Source: Effrenium voratum (lineage: Eukaryota; Sar; Dinophyceae; Suessiales; Symbiodiniaceae). From it: 64,000 nucleotides of DNA. The notes under the pieces were generated by a model. The model saw only the letters and a program-made list of their open reading frames with translations. It ran no database searches and was not told where the DNA came from. Shown here piece after piece: positions 41,701 through 51,300 of this stretch. Every line of letters begins with the position of its first letter. Position 1 is the stretch's first letter. Both the position numbers and the translations under genes were made by a program. Location: positions 923,001-987,000 of the forward strand of contig CAUJNA010001213.1 in NCBI GenBank assembly GCA_963377175.1, read 5' to 3'.

Positions 41701-44700
41701 TCCTGGTGTGGCAAAGCGTCCATTGGACCCGGATGACCCACGACACCTCCGGAGACATTTGCCTCCACTACTACTGCACCTGGAACTAAGCCTTATACCT
41801 CTCGAGTCCCTGGACTTGCCATGTTTGGGAAAACAATTCTAGGGGTAAAAATCAACAGCTTGGACTTTTTGGCCAATCCACTCGATCGGAGGTGAGGGAA
41901 AGGGGTTGCATTTTGAAGGGTGTGTCCTCTTATAGGGGGCCCCAGAAGCTTCGCATTTTGCTACCAATGCATCGTTCGGCCAATCAGGTGATGTAGCATT
42001 TCCACTTAGGCTTCACGGCCTTGGTGCTTAATATAGTTTCAATCGTTGACCCGAAAGTTTCTGGGTGAAATGTGGGGAATCATCACTATTGGAGAGGAAC
42101 ATCCCTATAAGAACTCTATATTGATAAGCCGAGGTTAATTAATTGTAAACGCTTCGCGTTGCCCGCCTCGGCCCAGCCTAGTTTGAGGGAAGGGTCAGGA
42201 ACACCGAAATCCAGTGTTGGGAAGGTCCGAATCCTACTGAAAGCTTGTGACCGCACCAGTTCGCCCGTGCTAGTTCGATGTTCGGAAGCCGTCCTGCTCG
42301 GAAGGTTTGAAATCCAAAACCAAGACTATCTCAGCTGCTCAGTGCCCTTGGAAAAAAAAGGACCTCTTTCTGGGGATGAGCATTTTTAGTGGGGCTTGGC
42401 CTCCATAAAAAGGGGAACAATAATTGGTGTCACTGAACAACCAAGACCAACTTTGGGTGTTTGGGCACCTCCATTTCACGTGGCTGGCGGCTTGCCATGA
42501 CACACATTTCTTGCTCGGTTGCTCAGCCCAAGACAGGTACATGGTGGGAATACAAACCTCCATTTGCTTAAGTACCCGGGAAAAATATCCCCCAATAGAC
42601 ACGCCAGCAGGCGGGCTGAGGGACTGGGCCTGAGGCTAGTCTCAGGCTGGCATACCTTGAGACGCCGAAGGGGCTGGGCCTGCTGGATGACTTGGGGCCA
42701 GACACGAGCAGGAGGTCAAGGCCTGGTCAGCCTGGGCTGAGCTGCTTGGGCAGCCGGACTGGGGGGCTGGGGCACGTCAGACAGGGTTGCTGGCTGCCGG
42801 CTGTGGCGGGTTGCTGGATGGGCAAGGCCTGTTTCATACACACTTGGGCCTGAGGCTGGGTGGCTGGGCTGGGCCTGAGGCCAGTCGCAGACACGTAAGA
42901 CACGCCAGCAGGACTGGGCTGGGCATACTTTGAGACCAGTCCCAGACCGAAGGGGCTGCGCCTGCTGGATGACTTGGGGCCAGATGCGAGCAGGAGGTCG
43001 GCCTGGGCTGCTTAGCCGGGGGGCACGTCAGACAGGCTTAGTAGCTGGCCTAGCTTGAGACCAGTCTCAGACACGTGAGACTGGTCGTTGGCCTGAGGCC
43101 AGTCTCAGACACGTTAGACAAACCTGACCTTGGCACTGGGCTGGGCCTGCTGGTGGGCTGGGAGCGCCGGCCTAGTGGGCCTGGGCTCGGGCTTGCTGGA
43201 TGACTTGGGGCCGTGCTTGGGCGGGTTGCTGGTTGGGCTAGGCCTGTTTCAGACAAGCTTGGGCCTGAGGTTGGGTGGGACAGGCCTGGCCAGCAGGCGG
43301 GTTGCTGGTTGGGCTGGGCCTGAGCCTAGTCTCAGACACGTCAGACAGGCCTGGCCAGCAGGAGGTCATGCTTTTCAGGACAAAAAAGCAATTTTTTAGT
43401 GCTTTTCGCAATTGTCAGCACATTTTCGTACAAAAATGGACCCATGGAGCTGGACGCCGACGAACCCCCAAAATTTCAAGGCCCGCCGGACAGGATTTTG
43501 GGCCAGCCGACATGGGTGGGGGGGGGTGGGGGGGGCGGCGGCCCGGCAAAATTTTGGTTGGGGAGGTTCTCTTGAGAAGAGATCTGAGCGCCCTTGGCCC
43601 CTTTGGGGCCGAGGCGAATATGTGGGCAACATCACTTGTTTGTTCAACACCTAGAGACAAACCTTTGAACTTGAATTTGACATTTTGCCGGGGGCTCGGT
43701 CCAAGTGTACTCAAGGGGGTCTGCACGGAGTCAAAACACATATTCACACAGTAATTGGACATGCAGGGGTGGTGGCTGGGTGGGAACCGTAAAAAAGTTG
43801 ACTCTATTTTTGTTTTGCGACTCCGGCCCAGAGGCCAAGAGGTAAGAAGCGGTTCAGCAAACAGGATGTGTGTTGAAAAAGCAGGGTGACTTTTGCTCTT
43901 CATCATTTCAATCAGCATAGCGAGCATCGTTTAGCCGAAGGAACCCGAATTCTTTCACCCATTTCAAGTTTCCAGGGACATTTGTAGCCATTGGTTGGGT
44001 ATGCTAAGTGTTTATTTTTGTTGCGGCATGGCTCTGGATTTGAGGTGTCGAGGCGATGGGCTTCCCGCCAGAAGCTACCAACAAGCTTGAGCTGTTAGCG
44101 GCTTGGCTGAACATTTGGTCGCGATGGACTTTCCGGGGATAGGTTTTGGTGGTATGGAGCTCGAGGTGACCCTCTCTCCCAACATGGCACCTGACACGGG
44201 TGGGGCTCCAAGAGGAAACTGATCTTCCAGGTGCCCTACCACCGCCACGCCGGTGGGAGGATGTGTGTTTTGTTTTTCCCGTACCACTTATAGAGGGCTC
44301 CTTAAAAGTACATTTTGCAACCATTTGAAACACGGCCTTTTCCACCAAAATAAAGGGAAGTCACCAGTTACAAGGCAATGTTCAGGTGTATAATGTAAAC
44401 ATCCGTACCTCCCAAAAACCATACCTGGACGTGCCCTTGAACACGGGCTTCGGCGTGTCTTTGGCTTGGGCATCTTTGCCAGGGCGAAATTGGGGCGAAA
44501 TTGGGGAAGCTTCCCCTTGCTGATGCGAGGGGAATGTGGAAATGACCCCAGGCTTTGGTCACCTTAAGGAAACCACCAGTTCGACGGTTTATAAGGGTCA
44601 TTCCCTCAGTCCCTCAGCAATTGCGTTGCAAGTGAGCTACTCGTACCCAATCCACCACAACAACATGGTTCATAGGGGTTGTTCCCTCATTAGAATAACT

Positions 44701-46309
44701 ACCAAAACGGGGCTCCCTTTTCTCCCGCTGGTCTGAAGTTTTGGCTTCGATGATTTCGATGGACTCCAGCGGCTCCGGGCCACACGCGAGGAGTACTTCC
44801 GCTCGCAGATGAGGATGCTCGGGCTACCCAGCGATGGCATCCAATACCTGTCTATAGGCGCAGCGCTTGGGTCACCGAAACACCACTCTCAAAACGTCTT
44901 CTTGTCTTGCAGGCGGCTTCCCATTCTGATCGTTTGTGCCAGCAAATCGGAGTGCCCGAATACAGCCCGTAAAATCGAGGGGGCGGGGGCCCTTCAGTCA
45001 ACTCAGGGTTGCGAATGAAACCATGATGTTCGATCGTATCCTTCATTGTTCCGCCTTGCATTGCGGGTTGAACAATGGGATGGAAGCAACAAACCCGTTT
45101 TGGGGGAAACGGCACGGGAGCGGTATATATCCGAAGCGGCCGCCGGATGCCCAATTGTCCGTTTGGAGACGTAGGCTAAGGCCTCTTAGCCTTTTTTAGC
45201 CACCTGATTTTCAGGCACACGATGAAATATAGGATTGTCAAACCGAATTTGCCTCAAGTGGTCTGCCGGGTTCTGCTGTTGAACAACCCCACGAGTTCTC
45301 ACGAAGCTAGCTTGCTAGCTGGGCAGTGAATCCCACCACTCTGTGATATATCAAGTTTCTCCGCGCTGGCAGGCCCAGACATTGGGCTCTTCATCGTTTC
45401 TGTACCTGGCGCCCTTTTTTTTTCTCCATTTTTGTTGGGTAAGGGTTCCCCTTTGAACTCCACCAACAAAAAAAAGCATGCCCTTTTTTCCCCATGGAGA
45501 TCCACTGGGCATCTGAGCCCTGGACCGCCCGCAAAGCTCCCAGGCTTTTGCTTCGCTGCATTGGTTCGCACTTCTCCCCTTTGCGCTCTGCTCTTTTTCC
45601 TCTTCGCTCCGCTCTTCTCTGCTCTCCGCTCCCTCCCCGGTCTGCTCCGTCTTGGCTCCGCTCTTTTCTTTCTCACGTCCTGGCTCATGGACTTGAAATG
45701 TTTTGGGTTTTCGACCATTTGAGTGGTAGATGCAAAGTTTGGACTTTTTCTTGACCCCACCAACTCAGAAATTTATCTTTCCTCCATTGTGTGCCCCGCT
45801 CGTAAGGCTCAGGCGCTCTGATTGCACTCTGCTGTGTTTTGTTTTTGCGCGTTGCCTTGCTTTTCGTGCAGAAGGAGCGCTTTTTGGCTGTTGATCCTTC
45901 TTCTCGCCAAGCTGCTGCCTTGTCAACCCATCACAGTGAGTTAGCATCGCCCTTGCACAGACGCTAGCGTTCGCTGGCCTCCCCTTTCCTTAAGTCTATC
46001 GAGCAGTACAGCCCGCATGTTTTTGTGTGCCTGGCGGCAAAAAGCCAACTTTGGGATTCCAAGCTCCCTCGGGGAAAAATAAAATAAACAAATAGACAGT
46101 TTCTAAAGATATATCCGAGGTGAGACGAACTAACGGTGCCTTTCAGGGAAGCTGCGACCCCACCGCCTGCTTGCGCTTGCTCGCGCTTGCTTTTGCTAGG
46201 CTACAAGTTCCGGAACGCGGCGCGGATCGAAGAGGCGCTGGAAGCCCATTTGGAGGAGGAGGAGGCCAAAGACCCCATGAGCCCCCTCCATTCCGAGCCT
46301 TTGGCCTAA
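29705..46309 (+). CDS. Gene B: polytopic membrane protein with cysteine-rich ectodomain, multi-exon
   Basis: Exon chain built from phase and codon bias: 29705-29770, 33262-33319, 34521-34646, 35463-35529, 38935-39038, 40254-40323, 41282-41363, 41677-41782, about 43430-43490, 44743-44857, 46200-46309. In order: AGFTFEQCCKEEVEGCPEPQ; HEMPSEMREFIGMRRWAGQ; a furin/GCC2-like CxxC-CxxC-CxxC repeat; membrane helix AYAAVGLVLCFLVLWLRLGF; a CSRLH...CMNWP loop; membrane helix FSLVGALGLWLSALALALAP; MCKLPDVHVPFHTHW; membrane helix YLGAALMTAAFLVWQSVHW; a C...YYC loop; a charged helical C-terminus ending HSEPLA. Donors GC, GT or GA. Likely three or more membrane passes. Function unknown; N-terminal exons and perhaps one between 35530 and 38934 are missing. 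The terminal TAA could be bypassed by a GC donor just before it. Confidence 0.65.
30064..30732 (+). other. Long open frame without recognisable content
   Basis: 222 codons without stop, no ATG at the start, no family, mixed composition. In a window this size one such frame can occur by chance. It lies in the first gene B intron. Noted, not claimed as a gene. Confidence 0.15.
31698..31805. repeat. Family S element (copy)
   Basis: GGACTTTGCACTTTTTGGGTTTGG ... GGCCCATCCGCC then AACTCGGGAAGTGAGG at the right end. Confidence 0.55.
32330..32475. repeat. Degenerate TTGT/CTTG/CTGG simple sequence
   Basis: TTTGTTTGTTTG, CTTGCTTGCTTG and CTGGCTGGCTGG runs. They create a 247-codon Cys/Leu-rich frame (32113-32856) that I reject as a gene. 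Confidence 0.8.
32745..33055. repeat. Repeat family Q, copy carrying an insert
   Basis: Homologous to 5490-5640 on both sides of the insert: GCGAAATATTGTGATCCT, GTGTCCAAGCCCAAAGAT, then CTTTCGTTGATGTGCAG. Confidence 0.8.
32914..33002. mobile_element. TIR element, family R, inserted in repeat Q (introner-like)
   Basis: 89 bp, ACCTGGAGTCTTCATGACCC at left and GGGTCATGGACACTCCAGGT at right (20-22-bp ends, two mismatches). The homologous site at 5578-5579 lacks it. Taking the element as CTGGAG...CTCCAG leaves flanks GTAC and GTAT, a possible 4-bp target duplication. The interval 32912-33000 runs GT...AG, and its removal gives the empty-site sequence exactly. Confidence 0.8.
33262..33319 (+). CDS. 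Gene B exon
   Basis: 58 nt coding HEMPSEMREFIGMRRWAGQ. AG|G acceptor; a GA donor is needed for phase 0 into the Cys-rich exon. Another frame of the same stretch (GTRCPAKCASLLECGVGP) is also Cys-rich and cannot be fully excluded. Confidence 0.5.
34521..34646 (+). CDS. Gene B exon: furin/GCC2-like cysteine repeat
   Basis: 126 nt, 42 codons. Seven cysteines: CASC, CDLC, CRSC then one downstream (CGD), spaced as in furin-like/EGF-type growth-factor-receptor repeats (CxxC-x4-CxxC-x5-CxxC-x11-C). TAG|G acceptor, CGG|GC donor, phase 0 both ends. Extracellular disulfide-bonded module by family. Confidence 0.75.
34750..34830. repeat. TIR element, family B (copy 4)
   Basis: GAACCCTACTAAAATAGACT and right end CTCTCTACTGGAGGACCTA. 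Confidence 0.65.
34995..35101. repeat. TIR element, family F (copy 3)
   Basis: TGGCTGTGGCTCAAAA at left, TTTTTTGAGCCGCAGCCA at right: 16-bp inverted ends with one mismatch, 107 bp. Confidence 0.85.
35463..35529 (+). CDS. Gene B exon: membrane helix 1
   Basis: AYAAVGLVLCFLVLWLRLGF then EK: about 17 hydrophobic residues followed by Arg, a typical membrane segment. AAG|G acceptor in phase with the Cys-rich exon. The end may be 35522 (GA donor) or 35529 (GC donor). Confidence 0.65.
35583..35686. repeat. TIR element, family L
   Basis: 104 bp with about 24-bp inverted ends: CTCCCACCAACTAACATGG at left, CCATGTTAGTTGCTGGGAG at right. A related element at 52873-52944 has perfect 18-bp ends (ACATGGAACCTGACAGGG). 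A single end lies near 16165. Confidence 0.85.
36496..36891 (+). CDS. Unidentified coding-like ORF in gene B intron
   Basis: Open from after TAG 36493 to TGA 36891 (131 codons), with no ATG until LQQM. Contains HKTDEILAYQWLYGC, FLFVPKETNRGYEFLSL, LGQHPGLRCLDLLSAHC. Codon use is balanced and protein-like, but not GC3-rich as in the spliced exons. No family known. May be a terminal exon or old gene copy. Confidence 0.35.
   Translation, partial: QWPVPAATTSVDSLQHTYRLNPGRAEHLQQMPLRLGAQRHKTDEILAYQWLYGCPKEADMDQLAFLFVPKETNRGYEFLSLPDMLGQHPGLRCLDLLSAHCRETTNVTSLKAKVLDCMAANQTVAPLLRFL
37040..37405 (+). CDS. Unidentified ORF with membrane segment
   Basis: 121 codons from ATG to TGA. Central hydrophobic helix GLFLLASMLLVVCLLWQSY, then a soluble tail. 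It follows the ORF at 36496-36891 by 150 bp on the same strand, so the two could be pieces of one gene. No family recognised. Confidence 0.35.
   Translation: MPDMVGNLPHEILRAGTLSRVLVKDCNCKAWVNAILNLLAYATLGGHHKRLQQASTQVPAGLFLLASMLLVVCLLWQSYKAYGMALKPRSMLSFKLGGCVDGFEATPNGNRPLDGDADPFL
38760..38875. repeat. Family S element, inverted copy
   Basis: CCTCACTTCCCGACGAGTTG at left, GGAAGCAGTGGGAAGTGAG at right. Lies 60 bp before a gene B exon; a copy in the other orientation follows the exon at 39147. Confidence 0.7.
38935..39038 (+). CDS. Gene B exon: Cys loop
   Basis: 104 nt: VHGRPQYPLCSRLHRHSEGA then APIGGPGQVLCMNWP. Third positions are about 90% G or C. CAG|G acceptor; GC donor leaves CC, completed to Pro by the G of the next membrane exon. 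Confidence 0.65.
39147..39253. repeat. TIR element, family S (complete copy)
   Basis: CTCACTTCCCGAGTT at left and AACTCGGGAAGAGAG at right: 15-bp inverted ends, 107 bp, core GGACTTGAAAC..TTGGGTTTGGA. Related pieces: 10471-10570, 13993-14010, 14238-14312, 31698-31805, 38760-38875, 41805-41895, 45685-45775, 47020-47105. Confidence 0.85.
39407..39700. repeat. Diverged direct duplication
   Basis: 39407-39490 and 39617-39690 share GGCTTGCCAT...ATCACAGCT...TTCATTTGCCCTTCC/A...CAGAGTGAGCTTGTTGCA. Period about 205 bp. Confidence 0.6.
40254..40323 (+). CDS. Gene B exon: membrane helix 2
   Basis: 70 nt coding FSLVGALGLWLSALALALAP then PWH. AAG|G acceptor, CAC|GC donor, phases agree with both neighbours. 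Confidence 0.7.
40592..40945 (+). CDS. Unidentified ORF, possible exon beside a duplicated element
   Basis: Continuous frame: VRLPVLARSFGAQLPEELGS ... FPWLYGRICEAQQ ... APHHVPVDEDCPLNADCLKV ... RALDLASWLIAQASG. Coding-like composition, no family known. It could splice through the two homologous GT...AG intervals at 40946-41015 and 41170-41237, but the third piece would overlap a gene B exon in another frame, which makes the model doubtful. Confidence 0.3.
40930..41280. repeat. Two direct copies of a ~110-bp element, family I
   Basis: Copies at about 40930-41050 and 41155-41280 share GTTTGGTCCTGG, TTTGA(A/G)TCCGT and TTTGTAAACATGC(C/T)CAACCCAG. The second ends at the CAG acceptor of the gene B exon at 41282. 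Confidence 0.75.
41282..41363 (+). CDS. Gene B exon
   Basis: 82 nt coding DPSMAYMCKLPDVHVPFHTH then WAAASYL plus one base. Strong GC bias at third positions. GCAG acceptor, GC donor. Runs into membrane helix 3 of the next exon. Confidence 0.7.
41677..41782 (+). CDS. Gene B exon: membrane helix 3 and Cys loop
   Basis: After CAG|GC: AALMTAAFLVWQSVHWTRMT then HDTSGDICLHYYCTW. Joined with the preceding exon it gives a helix of about 22 residues. Frame would stop at TAA 41788; a GA donor at 41783 allows continuation. Confidence 0.65.
42601..43368. repeat. Degenerate GC-rich minisatellite
   Basis: About 770 bp of shuffled units built from GGGCTGGGCCTGAGGC, CAGTCTCAGACACGT(C/G)AGAC and GGCCTGGCCAGCAGG. 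Units contain small palindromes (GGCCTGAGGCC). Intronic in gene B. Confidence 0.9.
43430..43490 (+). CDS. Possible gene B exon
   Basis: The frame DPWSWTPTNPQNFKARR has GC-rich third positions; an alternative frame reads ELDADEPPKFQGPPDR. Boundaries undecided. Confidence 0.35.
44292..44405. repeat. TIR element, family D (copy 2)
   Basis: AGGGCTCCTTAAAAG...CCATTTGAAACACGG...TTCAGGTGTATAATG; right end mutated (AACATCC). Confidence 0.7.
44743..44857 (+). CDS. Gene B exon: charged helical segment
   Basis: GFDDFDGLQRLRATREEYFR then SQMRMLGLPSDGIQYLSI. The acceptor is either before GFDDF or CAG at 44769. GC donor leaves one base, completed to Gly by the last exon (SIG|YKFRNA). Confidence 0.65.
45408..45525. 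repeat. Family H element (copy)
   Basis: GCGCCCTTTTTTTTTCTCC...CCACTGGGCATCTGAGCC; compare 26715-26840. Followed at 45590-45680 by CT-rich GCTC/CGCTC simple sequence. Confidence 0.6.
46200..46309 (+). CDS. Gene B last exon
   Basis: After TAG|GC: YKFRNAARIEEALEAHLEEE then EAKDPMSPLHSEPLA and TAA at 46307-46309. An acidic amphipathic helix then a short tail: a typical cytosolic C-terminus. A GC donor at TTG|GCC would skip the stop, so termination here is likely but not certain. Confidence 0.65.
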
Positions 46310-47257
46310 GAGAAAGGTTTGGTTCCCGGCGGTGGTGTTTCCCTGTTGCCGGCTCCGGGGAAATTGCGGAAATTGGGGGGGTGGTGTCTCTTTTTATTTG
46401 TTGGTTGGTTTCAAAGGAAAAGCGAAGGGAGCACCGCCATGTTTTGGGGGGGGGCCCTTGTTGCTTTTTCCCGGCCCCAGGTTTATGGCCCTCCCATTTA
46501 CAACCTGGTAACGCTTAGTTGGTGGTTTTGATTCGCTTGAGTGTAGATTTGAAGCCTTGGTTCCAGAGGGTAGCTTGGATCGCCAGTTGCGATCGCTTCT
46601 GCCAGGCACTTTACCCCCCAAATCCAGCAACAGTGACTGACAACAAGCGATCGCAACTTGGCCTAACTTGGCTATCTAGGAATCACCCATTACGAGCTGG
46701 AAGCTCTGAGATCTTTTTTTTGGTCCAGGGTATGGCAGGGTTCTCCATGCTTCTCCTTTTGGGGCTCGAAACGTCGCGTGTTTAAAAGTACATCTCCTTT
46801 GAATGAGGTGTTGCTTAAAGGGGAGATACAGGGATTTTTTTGGCGAATCATTTTGAACCCGGATGAATTGGCCCCCTTGATTCATAGGTGGGTGTCCCCC
46901 TTTCGTGGGGATTCAGACCATGAGCCCAGAAGGACGGGTTCTTCGATTCGGGGTCAACGTTCCGGTGCAACATTCACCTTTTGAGTGGTTGGCTTCCTTT
47001 TGGTTTCCCTTCCGTTTCGGTCTTGAAACTTTTTTGGGTTTGGACGGCAAAACAAAGCTTGTGCAATTTTTTGGCCCACCCACTCGCACTCGGGAAGGGA
47101 GCTTCTCAAAACTACCCAAAAGGCGCCTCCCAAGACGAGTTCGAGCCGAGGCGCAGAGCCCAGCCAGCAGCCTGGCCTTGCGGAAGTATGTCACGCCCAT
47201 GCCTCGGCTTTTGACCAGGGCGCTGGGGGGAGGGGGGAATCCTGGAGCCCCGAAACG

Positions 47258-47352
47258 CAACTTTTTTGCCCGTTTTTACCCGTAAGTTGTTTTTTCCTCT
47301 ATTTTTCGGTCATTTGCCTTAGTTGCCCGTATTTGGCCGTATAGAGCCCGTA
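47258..47352. repeat. Second CCGTA(T) cluster
   Basis: CCCGTTTTTACCCGTAAG, CCCGTATTTGGCCGTATAG, CCCGTATGTTG; same wording as 1868-2024. Lies between genes B and C. Confidence 0.5.
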
Positions 47353-48185
47353 TGTTGTCGATACAATACCAAAAACAAACAGTGTTTTGGGGTGCCAGGT
47401 TGGTTTACCTTCCGTTTGCTTGAGGATATTGTTTTTCCTCCTGTGGTTTTACAGAGAATCGATTCTTCCAGGGGGCTTCAGCAAATGGAGGTGACCTCTC
47501 CCGCAAATGGGGTGTTGGCAGCGGCTCGCGTGTCGGGAAACCACTTTTGGATATATTGGTTTCAAAGGGGAATGGCTTTGTCAATTAAAATTAGGGACCC
47601 CCACAAATGTCGGGGGTTTCCTTTTGGTTTCCCCTTAAAAGCAACCAAAACGGAGGTTCCCTCAAGAAGAGTTTGTGATGGGTCCCAGGATGTCCCATGC
47701 TTGCAGCGTAGCTAGAGTTGAACATTGGCTATTCAGCCAAATCATCTCAAGGCCACAGATGCTCACTTTTTCTACAGGATATCAGGGGATGTTTTTCTGC
47801 TGAAACAAATCTAGACTTCCTATTTTCATCTTTGCGGTGTAAGGGAGAGGTTCTGTTGAGCAACGGGCTTCCAAAACCTTTCGAGCCTGCATTGGGCAGG
47901 CAAGCCAGGCTCATAGCATCGAGAGCTTCTTAGCCATTTTTTTCCTTCGAGACCCAGAAAATCGTTGAACAGTGCGGAGCCCCAAGCAGAAATGGATTCC
48001 TTCTGCCAGGCTCCAGTTTTTCCGGAACCTCTTGAGTTCCGTCTCGGACTTGATACGTTTGGCGCGGAGACGCGCTGTTTTTTCAGCGCCAAAATGCCCC
48101 AAATTCGAAGGGAAAGGACTCCGGCGAACATGGAACCGCTTGTCCGGATTCCTCTCACAATATGTTTTCCAGCAGCAGTTGGGAT

Positions 48186-48303
48186 CTTAGCACTGGAAGT
48201 TGGTTCTCTTTTTTTTGGTTTTCGGGCTTTCCCCTTTCAATAAGTCCACCAACCAAGAAGAGCTGCCGATTCCTTTTTTTCCCCATGGAACTCCCCCAGG
48301 GCA
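48186..48303. repeat. Family H element (copy)
   Basis: GGTTCTCTTTTTTTTGG...GTCCACCAACCAAGAAG...CCCCATGGAACTCCCCCAGGGCATC. Confidence 0.5.
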
Positions 48304-48335
48304 TCGCAAGTGACGCCCGAGGGCTCTTCTGCCAG

Positions 48336-48395
48336 ACTCGGAGGAGGAAGGCTCGCAGACTGCGGAGCCCGGGGGGTTTTGGGTGCGGCTCCTGG
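48336..48395 (+). CDS. Gene C candidate exon: acidic segment
   Basis: After CCAG: SEEEGSQTAEPGGFWVRLLG with a GC donor. Acidic then hydrophobic; unidentified. Confidence 0.45.
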
Positions 48396-51300
48396 GCAGC
48401 GTCGCTTGGCCGCAAAGGCTGGGTCCCGTTCCCTTCGGGGGGGCCTCTGGGAGTCGGGAAAGGGCGTTTCACTGCGACCTTTCACAGGCACCTTGCTTGT
48501 TTAGCCGCTGATGTTTTTTCTCGCGGGCCAAGTGGGTTGATACTTCTGGCAGGTGTCCTGTCTCCTTTTGTAGATGCGAACTCTGAGAAACTAGCTCATG
48601 TCAGCAAGCGGAATCTTTCGACGATGGCATGGCAGGTGCATTTAGTTGCCGAAAGCAGAGTCACATGCGTGCTGCCTGGAGTTTGCCGTGTTGTCCCATC
48701 CTTCCCCAACCTCTGATTTGCGGCCACACTCGTCTCATAGAATTCTAGCCCGGCCCAGAGTAGCATCCACCCACACAAAGCGATTGTTAATTGCGGTCAA
48801 GTTTGAAGGTTTCCTAAATCATTCACTTGCGATATGTCATCCGATATGTCACGGGCATCCACCATAGAACCAACTGTTTGTAGGAATGCGGTCTTGGGTG
48901 CTCAGGGAACGTAAATTACCGCGAAATTTTGGCTGAAGTGATTGATGTGGGTTCGTCTGTATTTAGGGGTGCCCCTTTTTGGGAAACCAACGCACAACCA
49001 CAATTTTTGGACACACCCATATTGAGGGATATTGAGGGTCTCCAACCCCTCCCCCCCTACGCTCCCAACCACAAATGGCTGCGACCGCCCTTTGGATTAT
49101 TTAGATTCATTCATCTTTTCCATACCAAGTTTTGATGTTGACCCATTTGTTGCAATGGTTGTCACGGCCCCCAAGAGGAGGGGACCCCTCAAACACGGCA
49201 CATAAAAATAGATTCCTACAGTGGATGTCCTCAACATTGCAAGTATGCAATGATTTGTGGTTGGTTTACTTGCAGACACAATTTTGGGGCATCCACCGCA
49301 GCATGGAAACCTAGTGGGTTTGTCTCAAAATACGGACCTCTATGGTTGTTTTCCCTGTTCTCCCCAAAACAACCAGCTCAAAAAGTCTTTGCTTCGAGCA
49401 ATCCGCGCCTAAGAAGTAAGAAGTTTGCTTGGCTAAACTACTGCATCCACACTGCAACCACACAGGCACCCAAAAGTCGATCCGACTGCGTGCGGGGCCT
49501 CAAGCATGCTGATGTGGCGGCAAGAATCTCAGGGAAACAGCGTGCAGCCATTGAAGCTATTCTGAGGCCTCAAGACCGAGGATGAGGAAACTTGAGTGCT
49601 TAGACTTTTTGGCAACCTTTGACCCACGTTCAGCTGATTTTAAGCTGCAATCAGCTTGTGTAGTTGGAGAATGTGTCCTTGCAAGAGCTTGCCTGGTCCC
49701 TCGAAGAACCGGAGTGCTCCACCAAACGGGCAACGTGATTTCGATAATAGCCAAGGCTGCCATCTTGGCTGCCATTGATTTGCGGTCAACGCTGCCTTGG
49801 TTCCGTCTAGAGGCGCCATTTGTGCTCCTTGCACGCTTAGCGCTTGCAAGCCTGGTCCTGGAATATGCAACATCAGGGCTCATTGCTTGCCCTGGCTTTG
49901 ACCAACGCCTCAGTCTTCGGACTGTCGCAGCTGTTGCAGCTGTCTGCCAGGCTCTGTCACAGCTGTCTGTCACATTTGTGACAGGCTCTGCCGCAGCTGT
50001 CTGTCACAGGCTCTGGCGGTGGGCGGGTTGTGGCGGCCGGATGTCTAACAACCCTAGACCTTAGAGCAAAAGACACACCTCATGAGCTCATGAGTTTGGA
50101 TTTCAACTGCGGCGTCAGGTAATCTGCGGCACGGTCTTTGAGTGCCAGAAGTGCGCCGTGGACCCTCAGGCGGCGTGTTTGTCCAGAAGTGGTCGGAACG
50201 AGCTGCGCCTCCAGGAGTTGCCCTGCTCCGGGCTGGTGCCACTGGGGTTCAGAAGGGGTGGGGTGATTTGGGGCGTCCGAATTTTCCGGTACCGGTTGAT
50301 TTGAAAGGGGAAGAAACATGGACTTAGCTTACAAGATTGCCTTTTGGCAGTTTTGGGGTTCCACCCTTCCCCCGACAAATTTCGGGCTGCTTTTGATAGA
50401 TAACCCTTCGTTTTTGCATTCCATTATCTTAAGCCGCCAATTTCTGGTGTGTACCCCTGTGGATGGACACTATTATTGTAGGCTTGTACGTTGGTGTTGT
50501 TGTCTAGCAATCCATCCCAACTGGTGCAGGAGTTTGCCCATACATACACAGTAGCAACTTGGATATCCCTGGCTGAAGGGCAGGGGGAAGCCCTTTTGCC
50601 ATGAATAGGCGTGGATTTCCGGCCTTTATCCTCACAGGGGAAGCATAGGTGGCCCCCCAAGAGGTAGACGCAGTTCCCCCGGGCCGTGCTGCGTTAGGTT
50701 CCTGGTGCTGAAGATGGAGACGGTGGCGGTCGCCCTGGCCAGCGCCCAGCAGCTTCCAGGCGGAGAAAATTGGAAGCCTTCAGCAGGTGGCACAACTTGA
50801 AGCCGTTTGTGAAAAACGTTTGTTGAAGCTGTTTTGTTAAGCTCACCTTCCCAAAGCCAGTTTTTTGTTTGACCATTGTGCGTGCAATGGTTGGTCAATG
50901 TTTGCGCATGACCCCAAGCCGAAAACGGTGGTTCATGGGGCCTTTGGCGAATTGAGGCTGTTTTGTTGAAACCTTGTTATTTGCTAGAGTTCCTTGAGCA
51001 CTCAAGACTCAACCTCCTTCCAGCCGCATATTCATTGGATTCAAAACAGTTTCTTCAGAACTCAGGTTGCACGAGCGCTTCAACACTTGAACGTCTTCAT
51101 CATGTTAGTAAGGACTCAAAATGGGTTCTTGCTTGTTGGGGGAGAGGGCACGGGTTTGTCTAGAAGTTGTGGTTGCTTTGAGGCATCGCTGCTGTTTGCC
51201 TTGTTTGGCCTTGGTGTTTTTCTCCCGGCGGGAGAGCAGCGGACCAGGCGTCGCAATGATCATTTATGTCGGCGCCTAAACCTGAACCAAGCCTTGGGAA

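Noticed and set aside
45299..45763. 154-codon minus-strand Arg/Lys-rich frame
   Set aside because: Follows from CT-rich simple sequence on the plus strand and a family H repeat.
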